A DNA stretch of 64,000 nucleotides from Xenorhabdus szentirmaii DSM 16338 (GTDB lineage Bacteria; Pseudomonadota; Gammaproteobacteria; Enterobacterales; Enterobacteriaceae): the NCBI RefSeq assembly GCF_002632585.1, contig NZ_NIBV01000004.1, forward strand, positions 45,449 through 109,448, written 5' to 3'. Shown piece after piece: positions 42,846-52,467 of this stretch. Below the pieces are notes generated by a model. That model saw nothing but the letters and a program-made list of their open reading frames with translations. It did no database searches and had not been told where the DNA came from. The first letter of the stretch is position 1. Every line of letters starts with the position of its first letter. The translations under genes were made by a program, and so were the position numbers.

Positions 42846-43574
42846 CTATAAAAACTTAGAGGCTTTCCTGAATTCGTTAGGGAACTGGTCTACGAAAATT
42901 TGCTGATCAAGATACTCAAGTGTGAAAACAGCCGAGAAAATCAGAAAATGTCGTTTATCAGGTCGTGTGTCCGTAATTTGCCCCATCACATACTTTCTGT
43001 GAGCATCTTGGATTTCATCACCCGAATAGTTGGCTTTTTTGAAATAATCCAACTCAGAGCCATTCAGTCGGGTTTCCTTACGCTTCTCGTTTCTCTCCGT
43101 GAAAATCTCCAATAAATCGTCCTGCCACAAATGATGAGGGCGCGGTAATTCACCCCACTCGCACTTTGCCGCTATCGACAATATGCTCATAATGAAATAG
43201 CCATATTCGACACCAAGCTCATCCGCCTTTTGTCTGGCTTTCCATAGTGAAGTGATATTTGATTTAGACAGATTAATAAACGGACAACGTTTAAGCCCCG
43301 TCTTAAATGGCGCCTTGCGAAAATCCTCCCTGCCGTGTCTCAGCATAATCTGCGAGTATTCACGTTTATAGGCTTCTGCAAATAAGATGGTAGCGTCCAT
43401 AGGGTGCAGATGCCGGTAGTCAAACCATTTGCTATCAAACAACGCTAATTCTTTGTTAGCGCGTGACAGACCAACGTTATCAACCGTCCACTGGTCTTTG
43501 TCTTGTGCCGTCCATGAGAGCATAAATTCCTGCGGGTCACCCTCTTTAATGAAATAATCCAATATTAGGCACAT
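42846..43574 (-). CDS. Unknown 242-residue protein ahead of the helicase
   Basis: Soluble, mixed fold, rich in aromatic residues (SKWFDYRHLHPMDATILFAEAY, CEWGELPRPHHLWQDDLLE). First gene of the unit leading to the Hfq-like, helicase and primase genes, with a dyad operator 24 bp upstream. A helicase loader or replication accessory role is a reasonable guess from order alone. No motif recognised. Confidence 0.7.
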   Translation of the reverse strand: MCLILDYFIKEGDPQEFMLSWTAQDKDQWTVDNVGLSRANKELALFDSKWFDYRHLHPMDATILFAEAYKREYSQIMLRHGREDFRKAPFKTGLKRCPFINLSKSNITSLWKARQKADELGVEYGYFIMSILSIAAKCEWGELPRPHHLWQDDLLEIFTERNEKRKETRLNGSELDYFKKANYSGDEIQDAHRKYVMGQITDTRPDKRHFLIFSAVFTLEYLDQQIFVDQFPNEFRKASKFL

Positions 43575-43597
43575 AGATACATTTAACCTTTTACTAC

Positions 43598-43617
43598 ATA
43601 AGTAAATAAGTACTTTT
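43598..43617. promoter_or_regulatory. 20-bp dyad operator, copy 15 (helicase/primase unit)
   Basis: ATAAGTA, six bases, TACTTTT. It lies 24 bp upstream of the 242-residue gene. Confidence 0.5.
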
Positions 43618-43941
43618 TATAACAGCGAAAGAAACGAAAATCAATTCCGCTGAGAAGGTGTAAGTAAGAAAAAATGATAAAAAAAAGAGAGCAATACAAA
43701 TGTCGTGCTCCCATAAGATATATATATAGATTTTGGTATTAAACAAACAACCAAAACAAATTAAGGATCTCAATGATACCGCCTAACGTAGTATTCTCAA
43801 ATAGATTTAAAATTCCTATATAAGAACTCTATTAATAACTATGAGAGCACGGTAGCTGTCATTAGTGGTAGGCGGATATTCAATCCTAAAAAAAATCAAT
43901 GTATAATATGCTTATAGATTGTCCAACATGTGGAGGGCAAT

Positions 43942-44580
43942 ATGGAACATATCAAATCAACAAGGGAACTCTCTAAGATGCCGTTTATTATTGGTGATGC
44001 GGATTTCAATAAAAAACTACGCATGCCGTCAAAGAACGTAGAACACACTCAATCGTTTTTAGATAACGGTGTGACAGACTACACTTTGCCTGAATATGTC
44101 GTGCCGCACGGCTATCGCTTGGTCAAATCTTTGAAGAAAGATCAATTCCGTATGATCGCAGACGGCAAAGAACCAGAAACCGTTTACCTTGTTGAAGTAT
44201 TTTTCCGAGAAGATATTGTTGTCGGCAAAACAACTTGTACCCAAATCAAAGTATGGCGTACTGTTTCGGCTAAACATCAGGAAGTCGTATCCGGTTTCCC
44301 GAAGACATTCTTTAAGCACCTTTTGATGAACCACAACATCGTCGTGACCGACGAGCAACAAACTGGTGACGGTAAGCGCTTCTGGGAAGCAATTATTTCT
44401 TGGGCGCTGAATATGAAATACAATGTTTACGCCTCAGATGGCACACAAGAAGATAGACCATTAATTATCATTAAGACTATGGATGAATTTTACGACAAAT
44501 GGGATGAATTTTGTTGGGGACACGATCCTGAAGTTCACACCCACCGCCTTGTGGTTATTAGTAGAACGCCTCTGGTTTAA
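43942..44580 (+). CDS. Unknown 212-residue protein
   Basis: Start 43942 (MEHIKSTREL) has GGAGGG 6 nt upstream; a GTG-type extension of four codons is less likely. The protein has an acidic and aromatic C-terminus (DEFYDKWDEFCWGHDP) and a central domain with YLVEVFFREDIVVGKTT and WRTVSAKHQEVV. I recognise no family. It is the only rightward gene in this stretch and is flanked by TATGRGAGCACGG repeats. It borders accessory island B. Confidence 0.65.
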   Translation: MEHIKSTRELSKMPFIIGDADFNKKLRMPSKNVEHTQSFLDNGVTDYTLPEYVVPHGYRLVKSLKKDQFRMIADGKEPETVYLVEVFFREDIVVGKTTCTQIKVWRTVSAKHQEVVSGFPKTFFKHLLMNHNIVVTDEQQTGDGKRFWEAIISWALNMKYNVYASDGTQEDRPLIIIKTMDEFYDKWDEFCWGHDPEVHTHRLVVISRTPLV

Positions 44581-45250
44581 AATCCCCAAATAGGGGTTCT
44601 AAGTGGGGAAGAAGCTCAACAGAACGATTTTAGCGTAATCCATGCTGCTCAACAATGGCTGCCAATTGAGAGACAAAAAATTGGACGGTTCCGATTTATT
44701 CCCCAACGTTGAACCTTATCGGGGGATGGGCAAAAATAGCCACGTCAGTATGACAGTCACAGGGGCCATCCATCTGTTTCTTCCGCCTGTTTGAGGGGCC
44801 TTAGCTGACCTTTTGTTACCTGTTCCGCAAGCGTGAATGTGTAGTGCCCCAGCATGGGAGTCCGTCAGTAAGGGGGGAACTGAGAGCTTTCAATGAAGAT
44901 TTGTAATATATTGATTAGTAATATAATGGCTATTTAAATTGACCACTTAATGGCGATTACTGTTCCGCTGCTCCTCAAACCCCTATTTTCATCTCGCGAG
45001 ATAGCCTAAGACCGGCTTCTTAAGACTCATCCGAAATACCTCAAAACCCATATTACATAAATTAAATTTAACTGATATTCTTGTAAAATACCTCTTTAAC
45101 CCCATCGACTGTAAACATACATAAATTTTTCCGATAAAATACCGATAAGTAATTAATCAAAGCAGGCTTGCGAAAAAAAGGGAATTCAGCACGTTGCCCA
45201 GAGTGAACTAGCCACGTTTATCAAAAATTGAATATCGAAAAAGGAACGAT
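44581..45250. other. Gap at left edge of the T6SS cassette
   Basis: Begins with a small hairpin (CCCC-5-GGGG at 44583-44595) that may terminate the preceding gene. A 32-residue frame on the minus strand (44757-44855, MLGHYTFTLAEQ) looks like the end of some protein but is too short to name. The last 250 bp are AT-rich and should hold the cassette promoter; AAGGA at 45241 is the tssF ribosome-binding site. Confidence 0.5.
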
Positions 45251-46981
45251 GTGAAAACCTTTGAACACTATTTTCAACACGAGATCGCATATCTTCGCGC
45301 ACTACAACGATTGATTAGCCAGGAAAAACCCCATCTGGCCGATATCCTCAATGGGCAAGATCCCGATGTGGAAAGAATCAGCGAAGGCTTTGCATTTTTA
45401 ACCGCACGTCAGCATCAAAAAATTGATGATGGTTTTCCGGAAATCACCCGCCCGACATTGCAAAGCTTACGCTCTCAGACCATTAAAGGCATACCAACTA
45501 CCAGTGTCATGCAACTACACAGTGGGATTGGCGCAGACTCCGCCTGTTCAGTACCGAAAGTCAGTCAAATGACGACTGAGGCTGAATGCATCTTCGTGAC
45601 CAGTCGGCAATGCGACATCGAACCGCTGGCACTGATCCGGCGAGAAATCTCTTATCAAGCAAAAGAAACCCAGCTCAAACTGACCTTTCAATATACCGGC
45701 AAGGATGACCATTGGCTTATCAACCCCATTAGCCTGTTTCTCAGTGCAGATAACACCGTGGCGGACAGCCTGATGCTGGCGTTGAGGCAATATGCCTATG
45801 ACATTCGGTTATACCGGGGAGAAACGTTGTGTCCGATGGACGGCATTCGTCTGGAACCGTTGCAGGGGACATCGCGTTTGATCCTGTCTCCCCCGCAAAA
45901 GTCAGGAAACTGGGCACCGCAATTATTGTTGGAATCCCTTTATCTGCCGCATGTCCACCACTTTATGACATTGGTTTTGCCCACTTTCATGCAAGACCGT
46001 TTATCAATGGCAGAAACCAATGAATTTACCCTTACCATTCAGCTTAGTTGCGAGCTGGATGTGTCTGAAGCGCAAATTGAGCAGGCTTTTCACCTTCATT
46101 GTGTCCCGGTCTTCAACCGACAATCGCTGAGGTTAACAATCCCCTTTACGCCGGACAGTGCCCGTTACTGTTTACCCATCGAGAACGGGATACTGGATGT
46201 TGTGGGGGTGGAGTTGGAGCAAGAGCCGGGGGAAGCCCTGCACCGCGGCCAGACATGCCAATTCTACCCCACCAGCGTGTTGACGGGGATGGAGCGTTAC
46301 CCTGATGATGAACCGGCGTGGTTCTATTCACTGGAAACGAGTGTTGATGCGTTGGGCAGGTTGCAACATGAACTGGTGTTTCGCGATAACCGAAACCAAT
46401 TAATGGCATCACCACCCGCGCATAAATTTGTTTGTCATTTCATGACCTTTGAGCTTCAAGCCCCGCCATTATCGCCCGGGGAAATCTGTTATGCCGATGA
46501 AAACATCCCGGATGATTTTCACATCAAAAACCTGACCACCGTCTCATCGCCTTATCCGCCGTTCACCAATAACCACCATTACTGGACATTATTGTCACAC
46601 TACTCCGCCAGTCCCTTTTTACTGTATTCGGCGGAGGCGCTTAAGCATTTGTTGCTGGGGTACGATCTTTATGCCGATAAAGACAGAAACCAGAGCCGGA
46701 GGCTGCGGCGCCTGATCGGAGGCATTGTGACTGTGGAGTCTGTCTCTGGTGACAGGCTCGTGATGGGAGTTCCCCATCGTTGCCTGTTTGTTGATTTGAC
46801 ACTGGATAATACGGCTTATGAATCTGAAGGCGAGTTATTTGGGTTCGCCAATACCCTGTTTCAGTTTTTACCCTTTTGTCTGGCACAAGATATGCGGATG
46901 TTAATGAAATGCCACACAACATCGGGGGAAACCTATGTTTTATCTCGGTATCCTGTACAGGGATACCGTCCGTTAATGTGA
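45251..46981 (+). CDS. tssF: TssF-like T6SS baseplate subunit
   Basis: 576 residues, near full TssF length. It starts with GTG and a good ribosome-binding site. The N-terminus has the TssF signature: FEHYFQHEIAYLRALQ, DPDVERISEGFAFLTA and RQHQKIDDGFPEIT. TssF forms the wedge of the type VI secretion baseplate together with TssG, TssK and TssE, none of which is present here. It is followed 18 bp later by vgrG. An isolated TssF must therefore work with host baseplate parts, specify a matched VgrG, or be a remnant. Confidence 0.88.
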   Translation: MKTFEHYFQHEIAYLRALQRLISQEKPHLADILNGQDPDVERISEGFAFLTARQHQKIDDGFPEITRPTLQSLRSQTIKGIPTTSVMQLHSGIGADSACSVPKVSQMTTEAECIFVTSRQCDIEPLALIRREISYQAKETQLKLTFQYTGKDDHWLINPISLFLSADNTVADSLMLALRQYAYDIRLYRGETLCPMDGIRLEPLQGTSRLILSPPQKSGNWAPQLLLESLYLPHVHHFMTLVLPTFMQDRLSMAETNEFTLTIQLSCELDVSEAQIEQAFHLHCVPVFNRQSLRLTIPFTPDSARYCLPIENGILDVVGVELEQEPGEALHRGQTCQFYPTSVLTGMERYPDDEPAWFYSLETSVDALGRLQHELVFRDNRNQLMASPPAHKFVCHFMTFELQAPPLSPGEICYADENIPDDFHIKNLTTVSSPYPPFTNNHHYWTLLSHYSASPFLLYSAEALKHLLLGYDLYADKDRNQSRRLRRLIGGIVTVESVSGDRLVMGVPHRCLFVDLTLDNTAYESEGELFGFANTLFQFLPFCLAQDMRMLMKCHTTSGETYVLSRYPVQGYRPLM

Positions 46982-46999
46982 AAATAAGGACAGACAGTA

Positions 47000-49171
47000 A
47001 TGGATGGTTTAGTGTTTACCTGCCAGATAGGCAGATTGCCGCCGGCCACCTTTCAGGTGGTGAATTTCCAGTTACAGGAGCATTTATCACAGCTTTTTCA
47101 CCTTAATCTGACCGTGATCAGCGCGCTAAATGACATCCCTTTGCGTGAACAACTTGATCGTGAAGCATCATTAACGGTGATCCGCAATGGTGTCGTTGAA
47201 CGTACCATAAATGGCATCATTGTGGGTGCAACACAAGGGAATACAGACGGCAGGCAGACTTATTACACCTTTATCTTGCGGCCGGAAATGTGGCGGATGA
47301 CGCTCAATCAGGACAGCCGTATTTTTCAGCGCCAATCCGTTCCCGAAATTCTCACGCAGTTGCTGAAAGAGCATCGAATTAAAGCCGACAGCCAGTTTTA
47401 TGATAGCCATGGGTATCATGCAAGACGGGAATATACGACCCAAAAACGGGAATCGGCCTATGAGTTCTGGAGCCGTTTGGCGGCGGAAGAAGGCATTATC
47501 TTTTGGTTTGAAGAAGACCAAATGTTCTTCAGCAATAGCCACTTGGGAATGACGGCGGGTCTCCCGTTAACCTATAACCCGCAGCCGGATACTGATGATA
47601 CCGACGCGACCGTCTGGCAATGGCAATACGGGGAATACCTGTGCCCGGATGAATACCGCCATAAAGACTATAATTTCCAGCGACCTTCCCAGCCGATGCT
47701 TACCCAAAGTACCTTGGAGCAAGCGGGCAATCATGCCGTGTTCGAAAGTTACGGGCGGTTCCAGTGGAGTAAGGAAGGCCAACCATTGGGGGACATTTAT
47801 CTTAACCAGTTGAACAGTGAAAGTAAGATCGGCTCTGCGCAAAGCAACTGTATCAAGTTACGTCCGGGTAAAATATTCACGCTCAACGCCCACCCCGCGT
47901 TATCCATGAATGACCGCTGGCAGGTTGTCAGTATTACGCACACGGGGTCGCAGCCGCAGGCCGCAGGGATCGGCGGGGAAGGCACGACCTTAACCAGTAA
48001 TATGACCTTTATCCCTGGCCGCGATGACTGGCGGCCACCGTACCGTTACAAACCCTTGGCCGATGGTGATGAATTGGCAACCGTGGTTGGGCCAGAAGGT
48101 GAAGAGATTTTCACCAACGAGTACGGGGCGATTAAAGTGCATTTTCACTGGAACCGCTACGACAAGCCGGGGGATGGCTCTTCGTGCTGGATACGGGTTG
48201 CCCAGGGCTGGAACGGCAACGGTTTTGGCTTTATGGCCATTCCCCGTATCGGTCAGGAAGTCATCGTTTCTTACCTGAACGGCGATATTGACCGCCCCAT
48301 TGTGACCGGCTGCAATTACAACGGGCGCAATAGCCCGCCACTGGATTTGCCGGCACAAAAAACCCGCACAACGTTCAAGACTCATACACATAAAGGTGAA
48401 GGCTTTAACGAATTACGCTTTGACGATGCGAAGGGCAGCGAAGAAGTCTATATCCATGCCCAGAAAGACATGAACACCAAAGTGCTGAACAACCGCACGA
48501 CGCAGGTTGATATGGATCATGAAGAGCGGATAGGACAAGACCAGAAATTGACGGTGGTACGGGATCAATTTGAGGAAATCCAACGCAGCCGTCAAACCCT
48601 GATCAAACAGGATGACGACGAGTCCGTTGCCGGTCATCAAACTTTACGGGTTGAAAAAAATCAGTCCACCACCATCACCGGGCAGCAAAGCGTCAACGTC
48701 GGTAAAAGCCAGTTGCTGGAAATCGCAGATAACCAGGAAATCAAGGTGGGGAAGCATATTGTGCTGCAATCTCAAAGCGGGCAAATCACGATAGGCAATG
48801 CTGGCGGCCAAATCATTATTGATCCGACAGGGGCTATCACGATTTCCGGCACCTCCATCTCAATGACGGAGCACGCGGCCGGGAAAGCCGGCAGCCAGGC
48901 ACTGTTTGATTATGCTGGTCGATTTATTCTGACCAACAGCAAGAACGGGAATAAGCCACTGGGCAATACCCTGTATGAGATAAAAACCCCATCGGGGGTA
49001 GTATCCGGGCGTACCGATGCGTTTGGGCGTACAGCCATCGTACAGACGCCACAAGCGGATACGCTGGAGTTCAGCATCCCCGAAGAAAAAAAGGTAAAGA
49101 AAACCGAAACGCTTTACCACGTGGGGGATAATCAACCCGTGGATTACATCATGGAATTTAAGGAGGAATAA
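47000..49171 (+). CDS. vgrG: VgrG spike protein with C-terminal extension
   Basis: 723 residues. The gp27-like base (MDGLVFTCQIGRLPPATFQV ... YEFWSRLAAEEGIIFWFEED), the gp5 OB fold (YGAIKVHFHWNRYDKPGDGSS, SCWIRVAQGWNGNGFG) and the beta-helix needle repeats (QTLRVEKNQSTTITGQQS ... ITIGNAGGQI) are all visible. After the needle, the last 90 residues form a separate beta domain (GNTLYEIKTPSGVVSGRTDA) of the transthyretin-like kind used to carry effectors. It ends 2 bp before the effector gene. Confidence 0.95.
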   Translation: MDGLVFTCQIGRLPPATFQVVNFQLQEHLSQLFHLNLTVISALNDIPLREQLDREASLTVIRNGVVERTINGIIVGATQGNTDGRQTYYTFILRPEMWRMTLNQDSRIFQRQSVPEILTQLLKEHRIKADSQFYDSHGYHARREYTTQKRESAYEFWSRLAAEEGIIFWFEEDQMFFSNSHLGMTAGLPLTYNPQPDTDDTDATVWQWQYGEYLCPDEYRHKDYNFQRPSQPMLTQSTLEQAGNHAVFESYGRFQWSKEGQPLGDIYLNQLNSESKIGSAQSNCIKLRPGKIFTLNAHPALSMNDRWQVVSITHTGSQPQAAGIGGEGTTLTSNMTFIPGRDDWRPPYRYKPLADGDELATVVGPEGEEIFTNEYGAIKVHFHWNRYDKPGDGSSCWIRVAQGWNGNGFGFMAIPRIGQEVIVSYLNGDIDRPIVTGCNYNGRNSPPLDLPAQKTRTTFKTHTHKGEGFNELRFDDAKGSEEVYIHAQKDMNTKVLNNRTTQVDMDHEERIGQDQKLTVVRDQFEEIQRSRQTLIKQDDDESVAGHQTLRVEKNQSTTITGQQSVNVGKSQLLEIADNQEIKVGKHIVLQSQSGQITIGNAGGQIIIDPTGAITISGTSISMTEHAAGKAGSQALFDYAGRFILTNSKNGNKPLGNTLYEIKTPSGVVSGRTDAFGRTAIVQTPQADTLEFSIPEEKKVKKTETLYHVGDNQPVDYIMEFKEE

Positions 49172-49173
49172 CA

Positions 49174-50739
49174 ATGGCGGAAAAACCTCAACAATTAAAA
49201 CCAGGCACCATGTGCCCAGCTGTCACCTCAGTCAATTGCCGAATGGAGCAGATTGAATTCCCCAAAGATGAAGACCAATGCTACCTGGCAAGAAAAGCGG
49301 CGTTAGCCATTTGGGCACCCAAGATAAGTTTCAAAAAAGGAAAATCCATCTCCCTCAGACAGGCGACGCTGAGCCAGTTGATTAAAGTAGAAGAAAATGC
49401 GTCTGATTGGCAATGGCAATATAAAGCAGAAGTAAGTTTTTACATGAGAGGGAGAAAGAAAACGCCATTGCCTAAACTCGCGACAAGTGCAGGCAAAAAG
49501 AGGCTTTATGCAGGTAACTTACCCCACTCTGGAAGCTGGTTTTTAAATTTGTCTAAGCAAGACATCATCAAACATGGTATTACAGGTTTGCGGCGACCTG
49601 ATATTGTTTTAGTCAAAAATAAGCAGTTTCGCTGGCCGGGGCGTGACGCTCAATATCTTGATGGCTCCGTACATCCCGATAACCTGAAAGTGCTGATTGA
49701 AGTAAAATTTCCGGGAGACTCTTTATCAAAAGGACAAAAAAGAGATTATCCCCTCATTGCTGGTAAAGATCGCTTTGGTCTCTTTGTGGTTGAAGATAAC
49801 CGGGATTCAGAAGAATGGAAAAATCAGTCAGCAGAAGCCAAAGCCGCTGAGATGGATTACATAAAAAAACATATGGCGTTGTTTGGTGGCTTATTTCCGC
49901 CGATTGACGGTAGTAATCGCCCTCCATCACCCGCACCAGCACCTGAAGTTAAACCGACACCACCCCCATCCTCTCCATTACCTATTCCGACCCACACAGG
50001 AATGGTCAGGTATATGCCGAAAAACCTCCCGCTGGTAAGTGAAAAACCGTGGCAGCATAAACCCATGTTCAGTATCTGGATGGCTTTATCGCATGATCAA
50101 ACCGTTCCCGCATTAATCACGCCCCCTGATGAATCATCATTTTGGGAACAAGTCGAAGCATTTTATGATCAGGGTGTACAATTAGTGAAAGACGGGTTTA
50201 CCTATACCAAGGATAGGGTTGTCCGAAGTTGGGAATGGACATGGGATTTAACGGCCAGTGGAATTAATTACCTCACGGATAAAACACGTGAAGCCTTGGC
50301 GGCTTGCGGCGCCTGGTTTCGTGAATCGGGGAAATGGATAGCGGATGAAATTATTGATCCAGTAACCAACAAGCTGAGCTATGCCATACATTGGGTGAGT
50401 GAAAAAACAGGGGAAATCGTTCGCCTTACCGAAGAAAAAATCACGGAAGCGGTGGAGATGCTATACCAAAACACGGACTTGACCATTGAAGCATTAAAAC
50501 ACGTCGATTGGTATCAGATAGCGGCTGATTTGGGCAATGGAACCGTTGAATTAATGGTAAAAATCGGCGAAGAAATCGTTACCCTGATTGAAACCATTGT
50601 CGTTGTCGCTGCTATTGTTTTACTGGTTGGCTTAATCATTTGGGTGGGGAGTATTGTCGGCGGTGTCGCGTCGGCGGTATGGGCGATGTTGACCGCCGCA
50701 GCAGCGGGGATGGTCGCATTAACCGCGGCAACCGCATAA
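49174..50739 (+). CDS. T6SS effector with VRR-NUC (PD-D/ExK) nuclease domain
   Basis: 521 residues. The nuclease core is RRPDIVLVK (Asp143) followed by LIEVKFPGD (Glu176, Lys178) and GQKRDYPLIAGKDRFG, the VRR-NUC arrangement known from TseV-type T6SS effectors that cleave branched DNA. A Pro-rich linker (residues 245-275) joins it to a C-terminal half with long helices and hydrophobic segments near the end (IVVVAAIVLLVGLIIWVGSI). It sits between vgrG and a DUF3396 immunity gene, which is the usual order for such pairs. Confidence 0.85.
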   Translation: MAEKPQQLKPGTMCPAVTSVNCRMEQIEFPKDEDQCYLARKAALAIWAPKISFKKGKSISLRQATLSQLIKVEENASDWQWQYKAEVSFYMRGRKKTPLPKLATSAGKKRLYAGNLPHSGSWFLNLSKQDIIKHGITGLRRPDIVLVKNKQFRWPGRDAQYLDGSVHPDNLKVLIEVKFPGDSLSKGQKRDYPLIAGKDRFGLFVVEDNRDSEEWKNQSAEAKAAEMDYIKKHMALFGGLFPPIDGSNRPPSPAPAPEVKPTPPPSSPLPIPTHTGMVRYMPKNLPLVSEKPWQHKPMFSIWMALSHDQTVPALITPPDESSFWEQVEAFYDQGVQLVKDGFTYTKDRVVRSWEWTWDLTASGINYLTDKTREALAACGAWFRESGKWIADEIIDPVTNKLSYAIHWVSEKTGEIVRLTEEKITEAVEMLYQNTDLTIEALKHVDWYQIAADLGNGTVELMVKIGEEIVTLIETIVVVAAIVLLVGLIIWVGSIVGGVASAVWAMLTAAAAGMVALTAATA

Positions 50740-50757
50740 TAAAGAAAAAGGATCATT

Positions 50758-51966
50758 ATGAATCAAGACGCTTACTTCGAGCATATCAAGGCACAGTTAA
50801 CCAACTTTACCCTGCAAAGCGAACGCGATGTGACCGTGTCACGTTTAGGATTGGCCATCACCCTGTTTTTCAAACAAGGGTATACGCGAGAAAAAAAGGA
50901 GCGTATTCTCGCCTGTTTTCGACGATTTCGAGAAATGTACGGCGACAGATTACGATTCCATGCCCACGAATTTAAAGGGCTAAAGAAGTTTTCAGCCGAA
51001 AATATTGAAAAGGTAGAGCAGCTAATTTTAAAAGCTGACAACGGGATATTTGTAGGTAATAAGATATGCAGTTGGGATGTCAGTGATGCGAAAAATGCTG
51101 ATGACGCGCCTCAATACAGGATGCATTATATTGATACGTGGGAAACTGATGGTAATGAGGCAAGCTCCTATTTATCTCTGGTATTACCGTGGGATCAGTT
51201 GGCAACAGATAAAGGGCAAACGGAATTTAACGAATGGCTGGCCTTTCTTTGTGAACAACTCAATCCCGATAGTGGGGAATGTGGTTACACATTAGTATTA
51301 CCCCTAGACTATGAAATATACATGCCCCTAGAATATCAGCTTGCGATCCGTTATCCAACGATGCAGGTTAATTCTAATGTTTTTATCGACACCATGTATT
51401 TTTTTAATTCCATACGCAGTATTGACTGGATAACTTTGCTGTCACATCGCTTTATCAAGCGGTTGGGTGGTGAACAATGGGTAAGAAAAAAATTATCAGC
51501 CTATCCGGATATCGCCATTACTGAATACGGCAATGGACTGATAATTCGCGCCGGCGAATACCCTGATTTGACCCCATTACCTGCCAGTGTGCCTGAAAGT
51601 TATATTGCGATTAATGAGTTAATTCGCCCTATACGTTATACCTTAAAAGATGAAGGTTACTCTTTACATACCTATGGTGAAGGCCATTTCACAGGTGAAA
51701 CCAGTGCCCTCTGGTATGCCCGTTATGACCGTGGCGCGTTACAAGTAGAGCCACTAATGGCGGGTGAGCCTGCCAGGGTGGATGGCTACTGGACAACCAA
51801 AGGGCGCGAAGGGCTGGAGAACGTCATCCTGCAAGGGGATATTGCCCCGGATGTTGAAGGCAATTCGCCGGGTACAACCGTGTGGCGTTTGGTGCGTCAG
51901 ATTAAGCATGACGACATGAAAGATCTGAAAGAGCTAGAGGCACAACAAAATGCGGGCCACCATTGA
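50758..51966 (+). CDS. DUF3396-family immunity protein
   Basis: 402 residues. N-terminal SERDVTVSRLGLAITLFFKQGY, a central SIDWITLLSHRFIKRLGG and a C-terminal TGETSALWYARYD ... GYWTTKG follow the type VI immunity family often encoded next to VRR-NUC effectors. It should bind and block the nuclease in the producing cell. It overlaps the PAAR gene by 17 bp. A frameshifted homologue lies at 34.4-35.4 kb. Confidence 0.78.
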   Translation: MNQDAYFEHIKAQLTNFTLQSERDVTVSRLGLAITLFFKQGYTREKKERILACFRRFREMYGDRLRFHAHEFKGLKKFSAENIEKVEQLILKADNGIFVGNKICSWDVSDAKNADDAPQYRMHYIDTWETDGNEASSYLSLVLPWDQLATDKGQTEFNEWLAFLCEQLNPDSGECGYTLVLPLDYEIYMPLEYQLAIRYPTMQVNSNVFIDTMYFFNSIRSIDWITLLSHRFIKRLGGEQWVRKKLSAYPDIAITEYGNGLIIRAGEYPDLTPLPASVPESYIAINELIRPIRYTLKDEGYSLHTYGEGHFTGETSALWYARYDRGALQVEPLMAGEPARVDGYWTTKGREGLENVILQGDIAPDVEGNSPGTTVWRLVRQIKHDDMKDLKELEAQQNAGHH

Positions 51967-52219
51967 CGGAAAGAAGATCATCCTGAAAGGGGACACCACA
52001 AATACGGGCGGTACGGTGCTGACCGGTTCAGGATTAACTAAGCAGGGTGAACCCGTGGCTTGTGTGGGGGATGACGTATTTTGTCCTGCGTGTAAGGGCA
52101 CCGGCACTATTGCTGAAGGTTCCTCACTGACGGTGATTCAGGGGAAGGCGGTGGCTTTGGAAGGGCACAAGGTAGATTGCGGCTGTCCCTCTGGCTGTAC
52201 CCTTGTTGCTGGGGGATAA
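51950..52219 (+). CDS. PAAR-repeat spike-tip protein
   Basis: 89 residues. GKKIILKGDTTNTGGTVLTGS, VACVGDDVFCPACKGTGTI and KVDCGCPSGCTLVAGG follow the PAAR layout, with Cys/His residues for the tip metal. It caps the VgrG trimer. The start overlaps the immunity gene end, so it is made from the same message; it closes the cassette. Confidence 0.88.
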   Translation: MRATIDGKKIILKGDTTNTGGTVLTGSGLTKQGEPVACVGDDVFCPACKGTGTIAEGSSLTVIQGKAVALEGHKVDCGCPSGCTLVAGG

Positions 52220-52244
52220 TAAAATCTCACAGGCGGTAGAATGG

Positions 52245-52382
52245 CTATCGCCTGTGAGTGACACAATTAATGGTCAAAAAATCAGCTATTCTTGTCTTCA
52301 GTTGATGATTGAAGTAAGCGAAAAGTTCATTACAAATAGTATTCACCCTTTTCTGTAGCAAATAGGTATCAGCCGTAGTCAT
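52245..52382 (-). CDS. Small 45-residue protein next to partition genes
   Basis: Start at 52382 (MTTADTYLLQKRVNTICNEL) has AGAGGAAAAA upstream; the longer frame has no site. Helical, ends in FLTINCVTHRR. Its upstream 52.40-52.47 kb region has a likely promoter and an imperfect palindrome (AACGAACG ... GTTTGTTCG near 52431-52450), which may be a partition centromere or an operator. Function unknown. Confidence 0.45.
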   Translation of the reverse strand: MTTADTYLLQKRVNTICNELFAYFNHQLKTRIADFLTINCVTHRR

Positions 52383-52467
52383 TATTTTTCCTCTCTTAAC
52401 GATGAGATTAAAGTATAGACACCGAAAAAGAACGAACGCTGTTTGTTCGATAAAAAATCTATAATAT

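Noticed and set aside
44757..44855. 32-residue frame on the minus strand
   Set aside because: Looks protein-like but is too short, without promoter or ribosome-binding site; noted only as a possible remnant.
46146..46415. 89-codon minus-strand frame under tssF
   Set aside because: Antisense shadow with Pro/Arg-rich random composition.
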